DNA of 35,074 bases from Halorubrum xinjiangense (GTDB lineage Archaea; Halobacteriota; Halobacteria; Halobacteriales; Haloferacaceae). Positions 17,044-25,093 of this stretch are shown piece by piece (the stretch's first letter is position 1; every line of letters begins with the position of its first letter). The DNA lies in NCBI RefSeq assembly GCF_900102375.1, contig NZ_FNBO01000020.1, forward strand, positions 1 to 35,074, written 5' to 3'. The notes under the pieces are model-generated. The model searched no databases. It saw only the letters and a list, made by a program, of their open reading frames with translations, and was not told the origin of the DNA. The translations under genes were made by a program, and so were the position numbers.

Positions 17044-18054
17044 ATGGCTGACCGCGAGTCGACGTTCGACTCCGACGGGGTCGCTCCCGCCGGACGGTCG
17101 GCGACCGACTCCGCGTCGGACGGCGAGGGAGACGCCGCCCTGTCGCGGCACCGTACCCGCTCGCTGCTCCCGGATCGAGATCCCGCGCGCGAACGCGACC
17201 GCGTCCGATCGTTCGTCGCTGATCGGGTCGACGCCGCGGGCGCCGAGGGCGTGGTCGTGAACATGAGCGGCGGGCTCGACTCGACGGTAACGGCCGCCCT
17301 CGCGGTCGAGGCGCTCGGCGCTGACCGCGTGTACGGACTGATCCTGCCGTGTAACAAGATCGGCGCGCCGCACGCCCGCGACGCCGAGGCGCTCGCCGAG
17401 GCGCTGGGGATAGACCACGACACGGTCCACCTCCAGCCGCTGTTCGCGCAGTTCGGCGCCGTCGTCCCCGACCGCTTCGACCTCCACGACGAGCCGGTCC
17501 GCTCGGGGAACGCCGTCGCGCGGCTCCGGATGGCCGTCGCCTACCTCGCCGCCAACGCGACGAACCGCCTGGTCTGTGGCACCGCGAACCGGAGCGAGCT
17601 CCTCTTGGGCTACCTCACGAAGCACGGGGACGGCGCCGCCGACCTGTTCCCGCTGGGCCACCTCTACAAGACCGACGTCCGGGCGCTCGCCGCCGAGCTC
17701 GGCGTTCCGGAGTTCGTCGTCGAGAAGCCGCCGAGCGCCGGGTTCCTGCCGGGCCAGCGCGACGTGGACGACTTGGGCGCCCCCTACGAGGTCGTCGACC
17801 CCGTCCTCCACCTCGGGGTCGACGGTGGCCTCAACCCGGAGTCGGTCGTCGAGCGCCTCGAGGCCGCGCTCGCCGACGGCGAGGCCGACGCGACCGACAC
17901 GACTGACACCGGCAACGAGGGCGACGAACTCGCCGAAATTGACCGCGAGATCGCCGCGGTCGACCGCGAACTCGTCGCGGACCTGCTCGGGCGCCACCGC
18001 GCGTCGGCGCACAAGCGGCTCCCGCCGCCGACGCCCGACGCGGACCTGGAGTGA
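17044..18054 (+). CDS. nadE: NAD(+) synthetase, ammonia-dependent type
   Basis: 336 residues; the last step of NAD synthesis, amidating nicotinate adenine dinucleotide with ATP and ammonia. The N-type ATP pyrophosphatase motif SGGLDS is at 75-80. Further family motifs are RLRMAVAYLAAN, GTANRSELLLGYLTKHGDGAADLFPLGHLYKTDV and KPPSAGFLPGQRDVDDLG, which bind substrate and the second metal. There is no glutaminase domain, so it uses free ammonia. The first 45 residues are a poorly conserved acidic extension; the start is backed by GGGAGG upstream. A 20-residue acidic insert lies near residue 285. Confidence 0.95.
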   Translation: MADRESTFDSDGVAPAGRSATDSASDGEGDAALSRHRTRSLLPDRDPARERDRVRSFVADRVDAAGAEGVVVNMSGGLDSTVTAALAVEALGADRVYGLILPCNKIGAPHARDAEALAEALGIDHDTVHLQPLFAQFGAVVPDRFDLHDEPVRSGNAVARLRMAVAYLAANATNRLVCGTANRSELLLGYLTKHGDGAADLFPLGHLYKTDVRALAAELGVPEFVVEKPPSAGFLPGQRDVDDLGAPYEVVDPVLHLGVDGGLNPESVVERLEAALADGEADATDTTDTGNEGDELAEIDREIAAVDRELVADLLGRHRASAHKRLPPPTPDADLE

Positions 18055-18087
18055 CCGGCCGAGAGATTTCGGTTCCGGACCGGCCGC

Positions 18088-19566
18088 TCAGTCCCAGTCG
18101 CTCGGCCAGAGGTCGGCCGCGCGCATCCCCGTCTCGAAGTCGGCCTCGCGGAACGCGGCCGCAAGTTCGTCGCGGTCGAGCCGCGGCAGGTCGCGCTCGG
18201 GCGCTGCGAACTCGGCGACGAGCAGCGCGATCAGCATCGCGTGTTCGCGGACGTTCCGGTCGTCGACCTTGTCGCGGGTGTCCGCGTGAGTGTGACCCCA
18301 CCCCCGCCCGCGGTCGCCCGAGTCGCTGTGGAGTTGGAGCGCCGGCACGCCGCGGCGCACGAACGGCCACTGGTCGGAGAAGGGGTGTGGCTGCGCGTCG
18401 ACCTCGATCGGCTGGCGCGTCGCGGCCGACACCGCCTCCGCGACCGACGCGGCCGCCGTCGAGGCGTGCGCGAGCGCAACCAGATCGCGGAACCGCCCCG
18501 CGCCGTCGACGTTGACGACGCCCTTCACGCGGTCGAGGTCGAGCCGGTCCGCGAGGTGCTCCGCGCCGAGCAGCCCGACCTCCTCGGCGCCGACCGCGAC
18601 GACGTCGACCCCGACCGGGAGGTCGGCGTCCGCGAGAATCCCGGCCGCGGTCGCGACCGTCGCGATGCCGCAGCCGTTGTCGAGCGCGCCCTCCGCGATG
18701 TCGTGGGCGTCGTAGTGGGCGAGCAGGAGGACGCGCTCGTCGGTGTCCGGCCCGGTGCGCCCGAGCACATTGCGGCTCTCGCCCGGCGTCGTGGACGCCT
18801 CGACTGAGAGTTCGGCCTGCGCGACGTCGCCTGCGTCGACGTCGTCCCCGGTGACGCCGACGGCGCCGGTCGTGCTGCTAGCCGTCCCCGAACCCCCGCC
18901 GACCGCGTACTCGCGGAGCCACGCGCCGGTCTCCTTCGAGACGCCGACGGCGACCGCCTCGGCCTCCTCGCCGAACGTGAGCGACCCGGTGGGCGGCAGC
19001 TGTCCGTCGAGGTGGTTGACGAAGACGAAGCCGACCGCGCCGGCGTCGACCGCGTAGCCGAACTTCTCCATGCGGTGGACGAACCGCCCGCCCTCCGGGG
19101 TGGTCGTCGAGGCGACCGCGATCCGCCCCTCGACGTCGCGCTCGTCGATCTCCGCCGGGGTCCCGTAGCCGACATCGACGAGCTCGCCGGCGACGCTCCC
19201 CGCCGGCGAGTACGGGAGCGCCAGTGCCTCGAACGAGCGCGTCGACGGCTCGCCGTCTCGGCCCGAGACGGTCACGTCGAGCGACGCCGACCCGCGCTCC
19301 CAGGCCGGGAGGTCGAACGCCTCCGTGCGCACGTCCGCGAGCCCCGCGCGCTCGAAGGCGTCGGCGACGAGGCCCGCGGCCCGGCGCTCGCCCTCGCTGC
19401 CGGCCATGCGGCTCCCGATCGCCGTGAGGTCGGTGAGGAAGCGCCACGGCTCGGCATCGGTCCACGTCGCCCCGAGCGCGGGCGCGAGGTTGCTTGCCCG
19501 CTCGCGTACGCGGTCCACGGCCGCGCTCGCGTCGGATCGCGTCGCGTCTGCTGCGTCGTCGGTCAT
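18088..19566 (-). CDS. M28 family zinc aminopeptidase with PA domain
   Basis: 492 residues. A PA-type insert (about 120-260, with GRIAVASTTTPEGGRFVHRMEKFGYA) interrupts the N-terminal part. The peptidase domain has the two-zinc ligands His284 (LLAHYDAHD), Asp296 (GALDNGCG), Glu328 with Glu329 (GAEEVGLLG), Asp354 (NVDGAG) and a C-terminal His in GWGHTHADTRDKVD. No signal peptide is visible, which suggests a cytoplasmic peptidase or one exported by another route. A TATA-like CTTAAGG (19590-19596) lies 27 bases before the ATG, and GGAGG eight bases before it. Confidence 0.92.
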   Translation of the reverse strand: MTDDAADATRSDASAAVDRVRERASNLAPALGATWTDAEPWRFLTDLTAIGSRMAGSEGERRAAGLVADAFERAGLADVRTEAFDLPAWERGSASLDVTVSGRDGEPSTRSFEALALPYSPAGSVAGELVDVGYGTPAEIDERDVEGRIAVASTTTPEGGRFVHRMEKFGYAVDAGAVGFVFVNHLDGQLPPTGSLTFGEEAEAVAVGVSKETGAWLREYAVGGGSGTASSTTGAVGVTGDDVDAGDVAQAELSVEASTTPGESRNVLGRTGPDTDERVLLLAHYDAHDIAEGALDNGCGIATVATAAGILADADLPVGVDVVAVGAEEVGLLGAEHLADRLDLDRVKGVVNVDGAGRFRDLVALAHASTAAASVAEAVSAATRQPIEVDAQPHPFSDQWPFVRRGVPALQLHSDSGDRGRGWGHTHADTRDKVDDRNVREHAMLIALLVAEFAAPERDLPRLDRDELAAAFREADFETGMRAADLWPSDWD

Positions 19567-19683
19567 GGGCGTGCCTCCGTCGGTGACGGCTTAAGGGTGT
19601 GGCTCGCGGCACTCGCTCCGGGGTACGGGTCGCGCCCGCCGAAACGCTACGTTAAAGTGAAGCGGTCGGGTACGTCAGTTCGA

Positions 19684-19754
19684 GCACCGTTGGTCCAGTG
19701 GTAGGACATTAGCTTCCCAAGCTAATAGCCCGGGTTCAATTCCCGGACGGTGCA
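19684..19754 (+). tRNA. tRNA-Gly (CCC anticodon)
   Basis: 71 bases: acceptor GCACCGT/ACGGTGC with discriminator A, D arm TGGTCCAGTGGTAGGACA, anticodon stem TTAGC/GCTAA around loop TTCCCAA (anticodon CCC), and T arm CCGGG-TTCAATT-CCCGG. CCA is not encoded. No intron. A TATA-like GTTAAAG lies about 30 bases upstream, and TTTT follows the 3' end. The 3' end of this gene is duplicated downstream. Confidence 0.95.
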
Positions 19755-19915
19755 TTTTCTACCTGACTCCGTCAGGTAGCGTTCGCTTCACGCTGTTCAG
19801 CGAACTCTCGAACGTAGTGAGAGAAATCGCCGGATAGAATTGAACCCTATCAGTCGCGCGCAGCGAACGCAGTGAGTGAGCACGTCTGATTCTGGTTCAA
19901 TTCCCGGACGGTGCA
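19733..19915 (+). repeat. Direct repeat of the tRNA-Gly 3' end (att-like scar)
   Basis: The 22 bases from the T arm through the discriminator (19733-19754) recur exactly at 19894-19915. Site-specific integrases of haloarchaeal elements use tRNA 3' ends and leave such pairs, so this looks like attL/attR of an element reduced to a 139-bp remnant. An inverted copy, GAATTGAACCC (19837-19847), lies between them and pairs with the second copy, extended by ATCAG/CTGAT, making a long hairpin at 19837-19903. Confidence 0.75.
19759..19779 (+). terminator. Hairpin just after tRNA-Gly
   Basis: CTACCTGAC-TCC-GTCAGGTAG is a 9-bp perfect stem five bases after the tRNA, next to a TTTT run (19755-19758). It may terminate or protect the tRNA precursor, or may belong to the integrated remnant. 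A further hairpin GTTCGCT/AGCGAAC follows at 19781-19805. Confidence 0.4.
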
Positions 19916-20001
19916 CTCTCTTCGGCGAGCAATTCCGCGATCCGCAGGAATGGCGAAATGCCCTCTGACATGCCGAATACCTCCAAAGCCCCAGGCGCTC
20001 G

Positions 20002-20286
20002 TTTATAAATGGTCGACTGCGGATCGGCGGCGAACACCGCCAAAGCCCCAGCCGGGAGGCGGGCGCACGCTCGCTGCGCGCTTCGGTCGCTCACTCCGTT
20101 CGCTCCCTCCAGTGCTTACGTCGCCTGCGCCCGCCTCCCGGCTGCCCCTTTGAGTCCCACCCCGCACCGCACAGCAACCGCACCTCACACCTCCCCAGCC
20201 TCGTCGGTGGTCCTCCGCTACGCTCCGGACCACCGACTCCCTCGCGCGTACTGCTCGGCCGCAAAGCGGCCTCGCAGGCACGCGCC
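20002..20286 (+). ncRNA. Dispersed structured repeat, copy A (candidate ncRNA)
   Basis: TTTATAAAT (20002-20010) lies 26 bases before GAACACC (20032-20038), where a transcript could start. Then come CAAAG/CTTTG (20041-20045 with 20148-20152), a symmetric CCC/CCC internal loop and a perfect 19-bp stem (20049-20067 with 20126-20144) around a 58-nt loop. A second hairpin has 11-bp arms (20203-20213 with 20227-20237), a third GGCCGC-AAA-GCGGCC (20257-20271). The same layout recurs at 29427-29785. A truncated leader copy (19975-19994) and a further TATA-like TTATAAAT (20303-20310) flank it. It could be an RNA gene or a hairpin-rich non-autonomous mobile element. Confidence 0.55.
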
Positions 20287-20358
20287 ACCGCACAGCGTTC
20301 CCTTATAAATAATCGCCGCTGCGACGACGCCGGTTTAAATACCACATCCTCGGCCCGC

Positions 20359-21774
20359 TCAGAAGATGTTCGCCTGGTCGTAGACGGAAATGCCGGTGTC
20401 GGTGATGTCGTACGGCTTCGTCTCGCGCGAGTGGTTCGCGTCGCGGATCTTCTGGATCTCGACCGCGAGGCGGGTCTCGCGGAAGTCCGACCCCCGGACG
20501 TACTGGAGGACGAAGACGGCGTCAGTGAGGTACTCGACGATGCCGTGCCGGGAGGCGTACGGGTTCTCCTCGCTCGCCTCGGAGGTGAGCAGCGTCGTGA
20601 CGCCCGCCTCCTTCAGCGAGCGCGTGAACCCGAACACCTCCGAGCGGCGCTTCGCGGGGTGGTCGTACATCATCTCCAGCAGGGAGACGGAGTCGAGAAC
20701 CAGCCGGTCCGCGTCGAACTCGGCGATGAGCCGGACGAGGTCGTTCCGGATCGACGCGAGCGAGTTGGCCATCTCGATGGGGTCGATGGCGACGACCGCG
20801 AGGCGGTCCTCGGCGGCGTGCTCGCGGAACGACCACCCCTTCTCGCTCGCCGTGTCGAGGATCGACTCGCGGGTCTGCTCGAGCGTGATGTAGATCCCCT
20901 TGTTCCCCGATTCGAGGGCGTGGTTGAGAAACTGGAGCGCGAACGTCGTCTTCCCGGTCCCTGCCCCGCCGATGACCGACAGCAGCGACCGACTGGGGAC
21001 GCCGCCGAGGATCATGTCGTCGAGCCCCTTGATCCCGATGTCGGTCCGATCGATTCCGGACTCGAACTCGTCGGGGTCGACGTCGAAGTCGGTCGCCCCG
21101 CCGGCGTCCGCGTCACCGCCGAACTCACCGAACCCGAAGTCGTCGTCGACCGCACCCGCGCCGCCGCGGTAGCCGCCGAACGGGTCGTCGCCACCACCCT
21201 CGGTTCCGGCGCTCGAATCGCCGCCGGACCCGCCACCGCCCCGGCCCCCGCCGAAGGGGTCGTCCGCGCCGAACGCGTCCGCCCCGCCGCCACCGCTGCC
21301 GGAGTCCGTGTCAGCGCCGGTGTCGGCGCCGGCGTCGGCGTCACCCCCGCCACCGCCGCCGAACGGGTCGTCTTCGCCGAAGGAGCCGAACCCCGCGTCG
21401 GCGTCGGCGTCGATGTCGCCGAACGCGTCCGCCGGAACGCCGCCGCTCGCCGATCCGCCTCCCGCCTCATCGCCTCCGGCGTCGGGGTCATCGTCGACAG
21501 CACTGCCGAAGGGGTCCTCGTCGGCCGCCTCTGTGCCCGTTTCGTCGTCGGCACCGCCGAACCGGTCAGCGGACTCGGTGTCGCTGCTCGCAGCGGCCGG
21601 TTCCCCCGCCGGGTCGTCCGTACCGGATTCGCCGTTGTCTACATCCGCTTCCGCGCCGTCGGAACCGCCTTCCCCACCATCGGAACCGCCTTCCGCACCG
21701 TCCACCGGCGGCTCGTCGGACTCCTCGTCGGTCTCGCGTATCGCGCGCTCGAACCAGTCGTCCTCCTCGCTCAT
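20359..21774 (-). CDS. KaiC/RecA-type ATPase with long disordered DPFGG-rich N-terminus
   Basis: 471 residues. The C-terminal 240 residues form a single KaiC-like domain: IDRTDIGIKGLDDMILGGVPSRSLLSVIGGAGTGKTTFALQFL with the Walker A motif near residue 266, a Walker B-like RLVLDSVSL, and the KaiC-type LLTSEA and ADAVFVLQY segments. The first 230 residues are acidic and disordered, with repeated DPFGG/DPFGS motifs (at least four) in a Gly/Asp/Ala background. Homologous domains occur in ArlH and in haloarchaeal signalling ATPases; no archaellum genes are near. It is divergent from NAD kinase (146 bases apart). The function is unknown. Confidence 0.88.
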   Translation of the reverse strand: MSEEDDWFERAIRETDEESDEPPVDGAEGGSDGGEGGSDGAEADVDNGESGTDDPAGEPAAASSDTESADRFGGADDETGTEAADEDPFGSAVDDDPDAGGDEAGGGSASGGVPADAFGDIDADADAGFGSFGEDDPFGGGGGGDADAGADTGADTDSGSGGGGADAFGADDPFGGGRGGGGSGGDSSAGTEGGGDDPFGGYRGGAGAVDDDFGFGEFGGDADAGGATDFDVDPDEFESGIDRTDIGIKGLDDMILGGVPSRSLLSVIGGAGTGKTTFALQFLNHALESGNKGIYITLEQTRESILDTASEKGWSFREHAAEDRLAVVAIDPIEMANSLASIRNDLVRLIAEFDADRLVLDSVSLLEMMYDHPAKRRSEVFGFTRSLKEAGVTTLLTSEASEENPYASRHGIVEYLTDAVFVLQYVRGSDFRETRLAVEIQKIRDANHSRETKPYDITDTGISVYDQANIF

Positions 21775-21890
21775 CCTTTCCGCCGCCCGTGGGGGGTCGA
21801 CATGGGCCGAGCAACGAAGCCGAGCGGCTTGAAGCTTTCCGGCGAAGTTTCACTGTCGAGAATCCGGCGGGAGCGCCCGATGTCCGCACG

Positions 21891-21898
21891 CTTTTATC
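21891..21898 (+). promoter_or_regulatory. TATA element of NAD kinase
   Basis: CTTTTATC is centred 26 bases before the ATG at 21921, fitting a leaderless transcript and supporting that start over the in-frame ATG at 21789. Confidence 0.6.
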
Positions 21899-21920
21899 CG
21901 GGGATCGGGATGGATTCGGC

Positions 21921-22748
21921 ATGGAAGTGGGCATCGTGGCGCGGAAGGGGAGCGAGCGGGCGGCGTCGCTCGCGGCGACCCTCCGAGACGTCGTCGTCGA
22001 GGCGGGCGAGAGCGTCTGGCTCGACGAGGAGACCGCCGCGAGCCTCGACGCCGGCGACGACGCGCGACCGGTCGAGGCGTTCGACGACTGCGACCTCGTC
22101 GTCGCGGTCGGCGGCGACGGGACGTTCCTGTTCGTCGCGCGCAACGCCGGCGACACCCCGATCGTCGGGGTGAACCTCGGTGAGGTGGGATTCCTCAACG
22201 CCGTCCCGCCGGCCGACGCCGCGACCGCGCTCCGCGCCGAGATTCGGGCATTCCGCGGCGGCGGCCTGGACGTCCGGGAGGCCCCGCGGCTCGCCGCCAG
22301 CGCCGGCGACTGGACGTCGACGCCGGCCGCGAACGAGGTGGTCGTCCAGGGCGACCGCCGCGGCCCGGGCGGCGGGATCGACTACGAGGTGCGCGTCGAC
22401 GGGTCGCGGTACGCCGGCGGCCACGCCGACGGCGTCCTCGTGGCCACGCCGACCGGGTCGACCGCGTACAACCTCTCCGAGCGCGGCCCGCTCGTCCACC
22501 CGGACGTGGCCGGGCTGGTCGTCAACGAGATGGTCGCCGAGGAGGGGATGCCCCCGCTCGTGGTGGACACGGACGCGACGGTCACGGTCGCGGTCGCGGG
22601 CGAGTCGGGCGCCACCGTCGTCAGCGACGGCCGCGACACCGCGACGCTAGACGGTCCGGTCGAGGTGACCGTCGAGCGCACCGCACCGCCGATACGGATC
22701 GCGGGGCCGCCATCCGACTTCTTCGAGGCGCTCGGGAAGCTGTCGTGA
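21921..22748 (+). CDS. nadK: NAD kinase
   Basis: 275 residues; phosphorylates NAD to NADP with ATP or polyphosphate. The family signature GGDGTFL (64-70, Asp66 catalytic) is followed by NLGEVGFLN, an NE-containing block (AANEVVV), the TPTGSTAYNLSERGPLVHPD motif and SDGRDTATL. The length is normal. The start MEVGIVARKG is the usual strand-1 opening of the family, and the TATA spacing agrees with it. Followed at 46 bases by a membrane protein gene on the same strand. Confidence 0.95.
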   Translation: MEVGIVARKGSERAASLAATLRDVVVEAGESVWLDEETAASLDAGDDARPVEAFDDCDLVVAVGGDGTFLFVARNAGDTPIVGVNLGEVGFLNAVPPADAATALRAEIRAFRGGGLDVREAPRLAASAGDWTSTPAANEVVVQGDRRGPGGGIDYEVRVDGSRYAGGHADGVLVATPTGSTAYNLSERGPLVHPDVAGLVVNEMVAEEGMPPLVVDTDATVTVAVAGESGATVVSDGRDTATLDGPVEVTVERTAPPIRIAGPPSDFFEALGKLS

Positions 22749-22794
22749 GCCGGACGCGCAAGCTTCAATCCGCCGCCGGCCGGAGGTTCCGACG

Positions 22795-23322
22795 ATGAAC
22801 GTGCCGCTCGGACTGGCGCCGTTCGCGGGGCAGTCACGGGGCGAACACGCGCTCGTCCTCGTCGGCGGCGCGCTCGCGTGCCTCGTCGGCTACGCCGGGG
22901 CGGCCGCGGCGTTCTTCGGGCTGGCCGCGCTGGGTCACGGCGAACCGGTCGGCCCGCAGCGGATCGCGGGCGTCTTCGCCTCGCTAGCCTGTTGGGGCTT
23001 CTACGCCCTCGCGTTCGTTCGAGGCAAGGGCGGGCCGGTGACGGACGTGCTCGCGTACCCGCTGGCGACGGTGACGCTCGTCCCGTTCGCGTTTCGGTGG
23101 ACACTCTTCGGGCCCGCGTGGGACGCGCTCGCGGACCGGTTCGGCTTCTTCCTCTTCCAACCGGCGCTGTTCGTCGACGCCGCCGCGCACGTCGTCCCCG
23201 GCGTTGTCCTGTGTGCCGGAATCCTGACCGCGTGGGCGAGCTTACTCGGCGAGGAGGCCGTCACGGCGTGGCAGCGCGAACACCTCTCGGAGCCGTTCCG
23301 GGAGGCGTTCGTCGAGGAGTGA
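22795..23322 (+). CDS. Conserved haloarchaeal membrane protein of unknown function
   Basis: 175 residues with four likely membrane spans: HALVLVGGALACLVGYAGAAAAFFGLAAL, RIAGVFASLACWGFYALAFV, VLAYPLATVTLVPFAFRWTLF, and a C-terminal span VVPGVVLCAGILTAWASLL, followed by a short acidic amphipathic tail. No catalytic motif is seen. Its stop overlaps a possible GTG start of the next gene (23319), so the two are probably cotranscribed with nadK. Confidence 0.78.
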   Translation: MNVPLGLAPFAGQSRGEHALVLVGGALACLVGYAGAAAAFFGLAALGHGEPVGPQRIAGVFASLACWGFYALAFVRGKGGPVTDVLAYPLATVTLVPFAFRWTLFGPAWDALADRFGFFLFQPALFVDAAAHVVPGVVLCAGILTAWASLLGEEAVTAWQREHLSEPFREAFVEE

Positions 23323-23372
23323 CGGCGGCCGCACCCACAAAGCGTTTACCGGCCCCCGATCGACGCGAGAGC

Positions 23373-24065
23373 GTGAATCGCCGCGCGACGCTCGGTCGGT
23401 ACGCTGTCGCGGGGCTCGTCGTCGCGGCGCTGGCGGCGCTCGGGCTCGCGGTCTCTCCCGAGGCAGCGCTCTCGCGGCTCCGCTGGCTCGCCACGGACCC
23501 GCTCCGATTCGGACTCGCCGTCGTCGCGCTTGCGGCCGTCAGACCGCTTCTCGCGTGGCCGACGACCCTCCTCGCCGTCGCCGTCGGCTTCGGGTACGGC
23601 TGGAGCGGAACCCCGTTCGCGCTCGCGCTCGTCGTCGGCACCGCGCTCCCGCCGTACGCGCTCGCTCAGGCGGGGCGCCTCCGACTCCGAGACGACGCCG
23701 AGGTCGAGGGCAGGTCGGGGGTCGCCGACCGGTTCTGCCGCGCCGGCGAGCGCTTCGCCGCAGAATCGGGGAGCGTGCGCGCCGTGGCGGGGACCCGCCT
23801 GCTGCCGCTCCCCTCGGACGCGGTGACGGTCGGGGCCGCGGCGGCCGACGTCAGGACGCGGCCGTTCCTAGTCGGCACGGCGCTCGGCGAGCTGCCGTGG
23901 GTCCTCTCTGGGGTCGCGGTGGGCGTCTCGCTCGACCGCCTCGCGGCGGCCGACGGATCGCTCGTCGACCCCACCGTGCTCCTCGGGATGGCCGCGGTCG
24001 GCGCGCTGGTGCTCGCCGGGCCGCTCTACCGGACGTTCCTGCGGCCGGACGGGGCGCAGGCCTGA
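23373..24065 (+). CDS. TVP38/TMEM64 (VTT domain, DedA-like) membrane protein
   Basis: 230 residues, about six hydrophobic segments. The VTT-type core is seen in RPLLAWPTTLLAVAVGFGYGWSGTPFALALVVGTALPPYALAQ and in the re-entrant block RLLPLPSDAVTVGAAAADVRTRPFLVGTALGELPWV. VTT proteins are linked to lipid scrambling or half-transport in membranes; the substrate here is unknown. The start is GTG at 23373 (VNRRATLGRYAV), the usual opening. An alternative GTG at 23319 overlaps the previous stop and would add 18 residues. The region downstream to 24348 is a convergent gap. Confidence 0.82.
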   Translation: MNRRATLGRYAVAGLVVAALAALGLAVSPEAALSRLRWLATDPLRFGLAVVALAAVRPLLAWPTTLLAVAVGFGYGWSGTPFALALVVGTALPPYALAQAGRLRLRDDAEVEGRSGVADRFCRAGERFAAESGSVRAVAGTRLLPLPSDAVTVGAAAADVRTRPFLVGTALGELPWVLSGVAVGVSLDRLAAADGSLVDPTVLLGMAAVGALVLAGPLYRTFLRPDGAQA

Positions 24066-24348
24066 CTCGCCGCGGTGTGAAAAGATCGAAACGGAGAACA
24101 GATCTGAGAAAGCGGAGACCGCCCGTGCGCGTCGTCGCGCGGGCGATCGTGCGGGTCGTGTGCCTCTGACGGCGAACGGCTGCCTCAACTCGGGGACCGA
24201 CCACAGCGGCGCGCGCATTCCCCCGGTCCCCGAATCCCGGGAACCGACCCAGCCCTGACCCCGGAGTCGTGGTGTGGCCCGCGCTCGCTCGGCGCGAGCG
24301 GTGGGCGCGACCGCGACTCCAACGGGGGACCGGGGGAACGCGGCGTCG

Positions 24349-25092
24349 CTACGAGTCGGCGGTCTCGTTCTCGCCGCTCGAGTCGTCCCCGTCCGAGTCC
24401 GTCGACTCCTCGTAGTCGACCTCGATGCCGCTCGGCACCGGCCGGAGGAGGTAGCGACCGTTCCCCCGCAACACCGGCGCGAAGTCCGCGGTGAACGTCG
24501 TCCGCGTGTTCTCGCGGATCTCGAACGGCTCGTTGAACTTCAGCGGCGCGTTGCCTGGGAGGTCGACGGTCGCGTCGCTCCCGTCGGTGAGCGTCCCGTC
24601 GGCCGACGACACGTCGAGCTGGAGGTAGGGGTACCCGCCCGTCTCGAGCTCGCGCTCGTCGATCAGCTGCGTCTCGCCGTTCTGGAGCTCGACGAGGTCC
24701 GGTTCCTGGGGCTCGTCGAACTCGAAGTACTCGCGGCCGTCGTCGGCGTCCTCCTCGTCGTCGTCGCCCGCGTCCGTCTCGTTGCCGTCGGCGGTCTCGT
24801 TGTCGCCGTCGGCTCCGGCGTCGCCTCCGCCGTCCGTGTCGGTCTCGTTGCCGTCGGCGTCCGCCTCGTCCGGCTCGGCGCCCTCCGGCCCGAGCCAGAA
24901 TCCCTCGACGGTGACGACGAGCGACTCGAAGTCGCCGATGTCGGCGGGCTGGTCCGTCACCCGCGTCGCGAGCGTCCCCGTCGCGCGGCCGACGCAGCCG
25001 GCGAGGCCGGCCGCGCCGAGCGCCGCGGCGCCGGTCGCCCGGAGGTACGTCCGGCGGTCGAGCGCGACGTGATCGGGCGTGCGGTCCGTCAC
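24349..25092 (-). CDS. Tat lipoprotein with DUF4382 domain
   Basis: 247 residues. A twin-arginine signal with lipobox, DRRTYLRATGAAALGAAGLAGC (Arg13-Arg14, lipidated Cys33), indicates export by Tat and anchoring outside the membrane. The mature part begins DUF4382-like (TRVTDQPADIGDFESLVVTVEGFWL) and is interrupted by a 45-residue Asp/Asn/Gly-rich insert with repeated NET(A)DGNET (about 78-120). It resumes with QEPDLVELQNGETQLIDERELETGGYPYLQLDV and RTTFTADFAPVLRGNGRYLLRPVPSGIEV. DUF4382 is a beta-sandwich of unknown role at the cell surface. It follows the next gene by one base and is cotranscribed with it. Confidence 0.88.
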   Translation of the reverse strand: MTDRTPDHVALDRRTYLRATGAAALGAAGLAGCVGRATGTLATRVTDQPADIGDFESLVVTVEGFWLGPEGAEPDEADADGNETDTDGGGDAGADGDNETADGNETDAGDDDEEDADDGREYFEFDEPQEPDLVELQNGETQLIDERELETGGYPYLQLDVSSADGTLTDGSDATVDLPGNAPLKFNEPFEIRENTRTTFTADFAPVLRGNGRYLLRPVPSGIEVDYEESTDSDGDDSSGENETADS

Positions 25093-25093
25093 G

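Noticed and set aside
16926..17051. Possible leader peptide before nadE
   Set aside because: 41 codons, mostly arginine; no TATA or conserved feature ties it to nadE.
20003..20345. Several short ORFs inside structured repeat A
   Set aside because: Frames on both strands follow from GC-rich palindromes; the reading frame is not kept through the main stem in copy B.
24066..24348. Convergent gap after the VTT gene
   Set aside because: Contains GC-rich imperfect hairpins that may be terminators but none clear enough to call; no gene seen.
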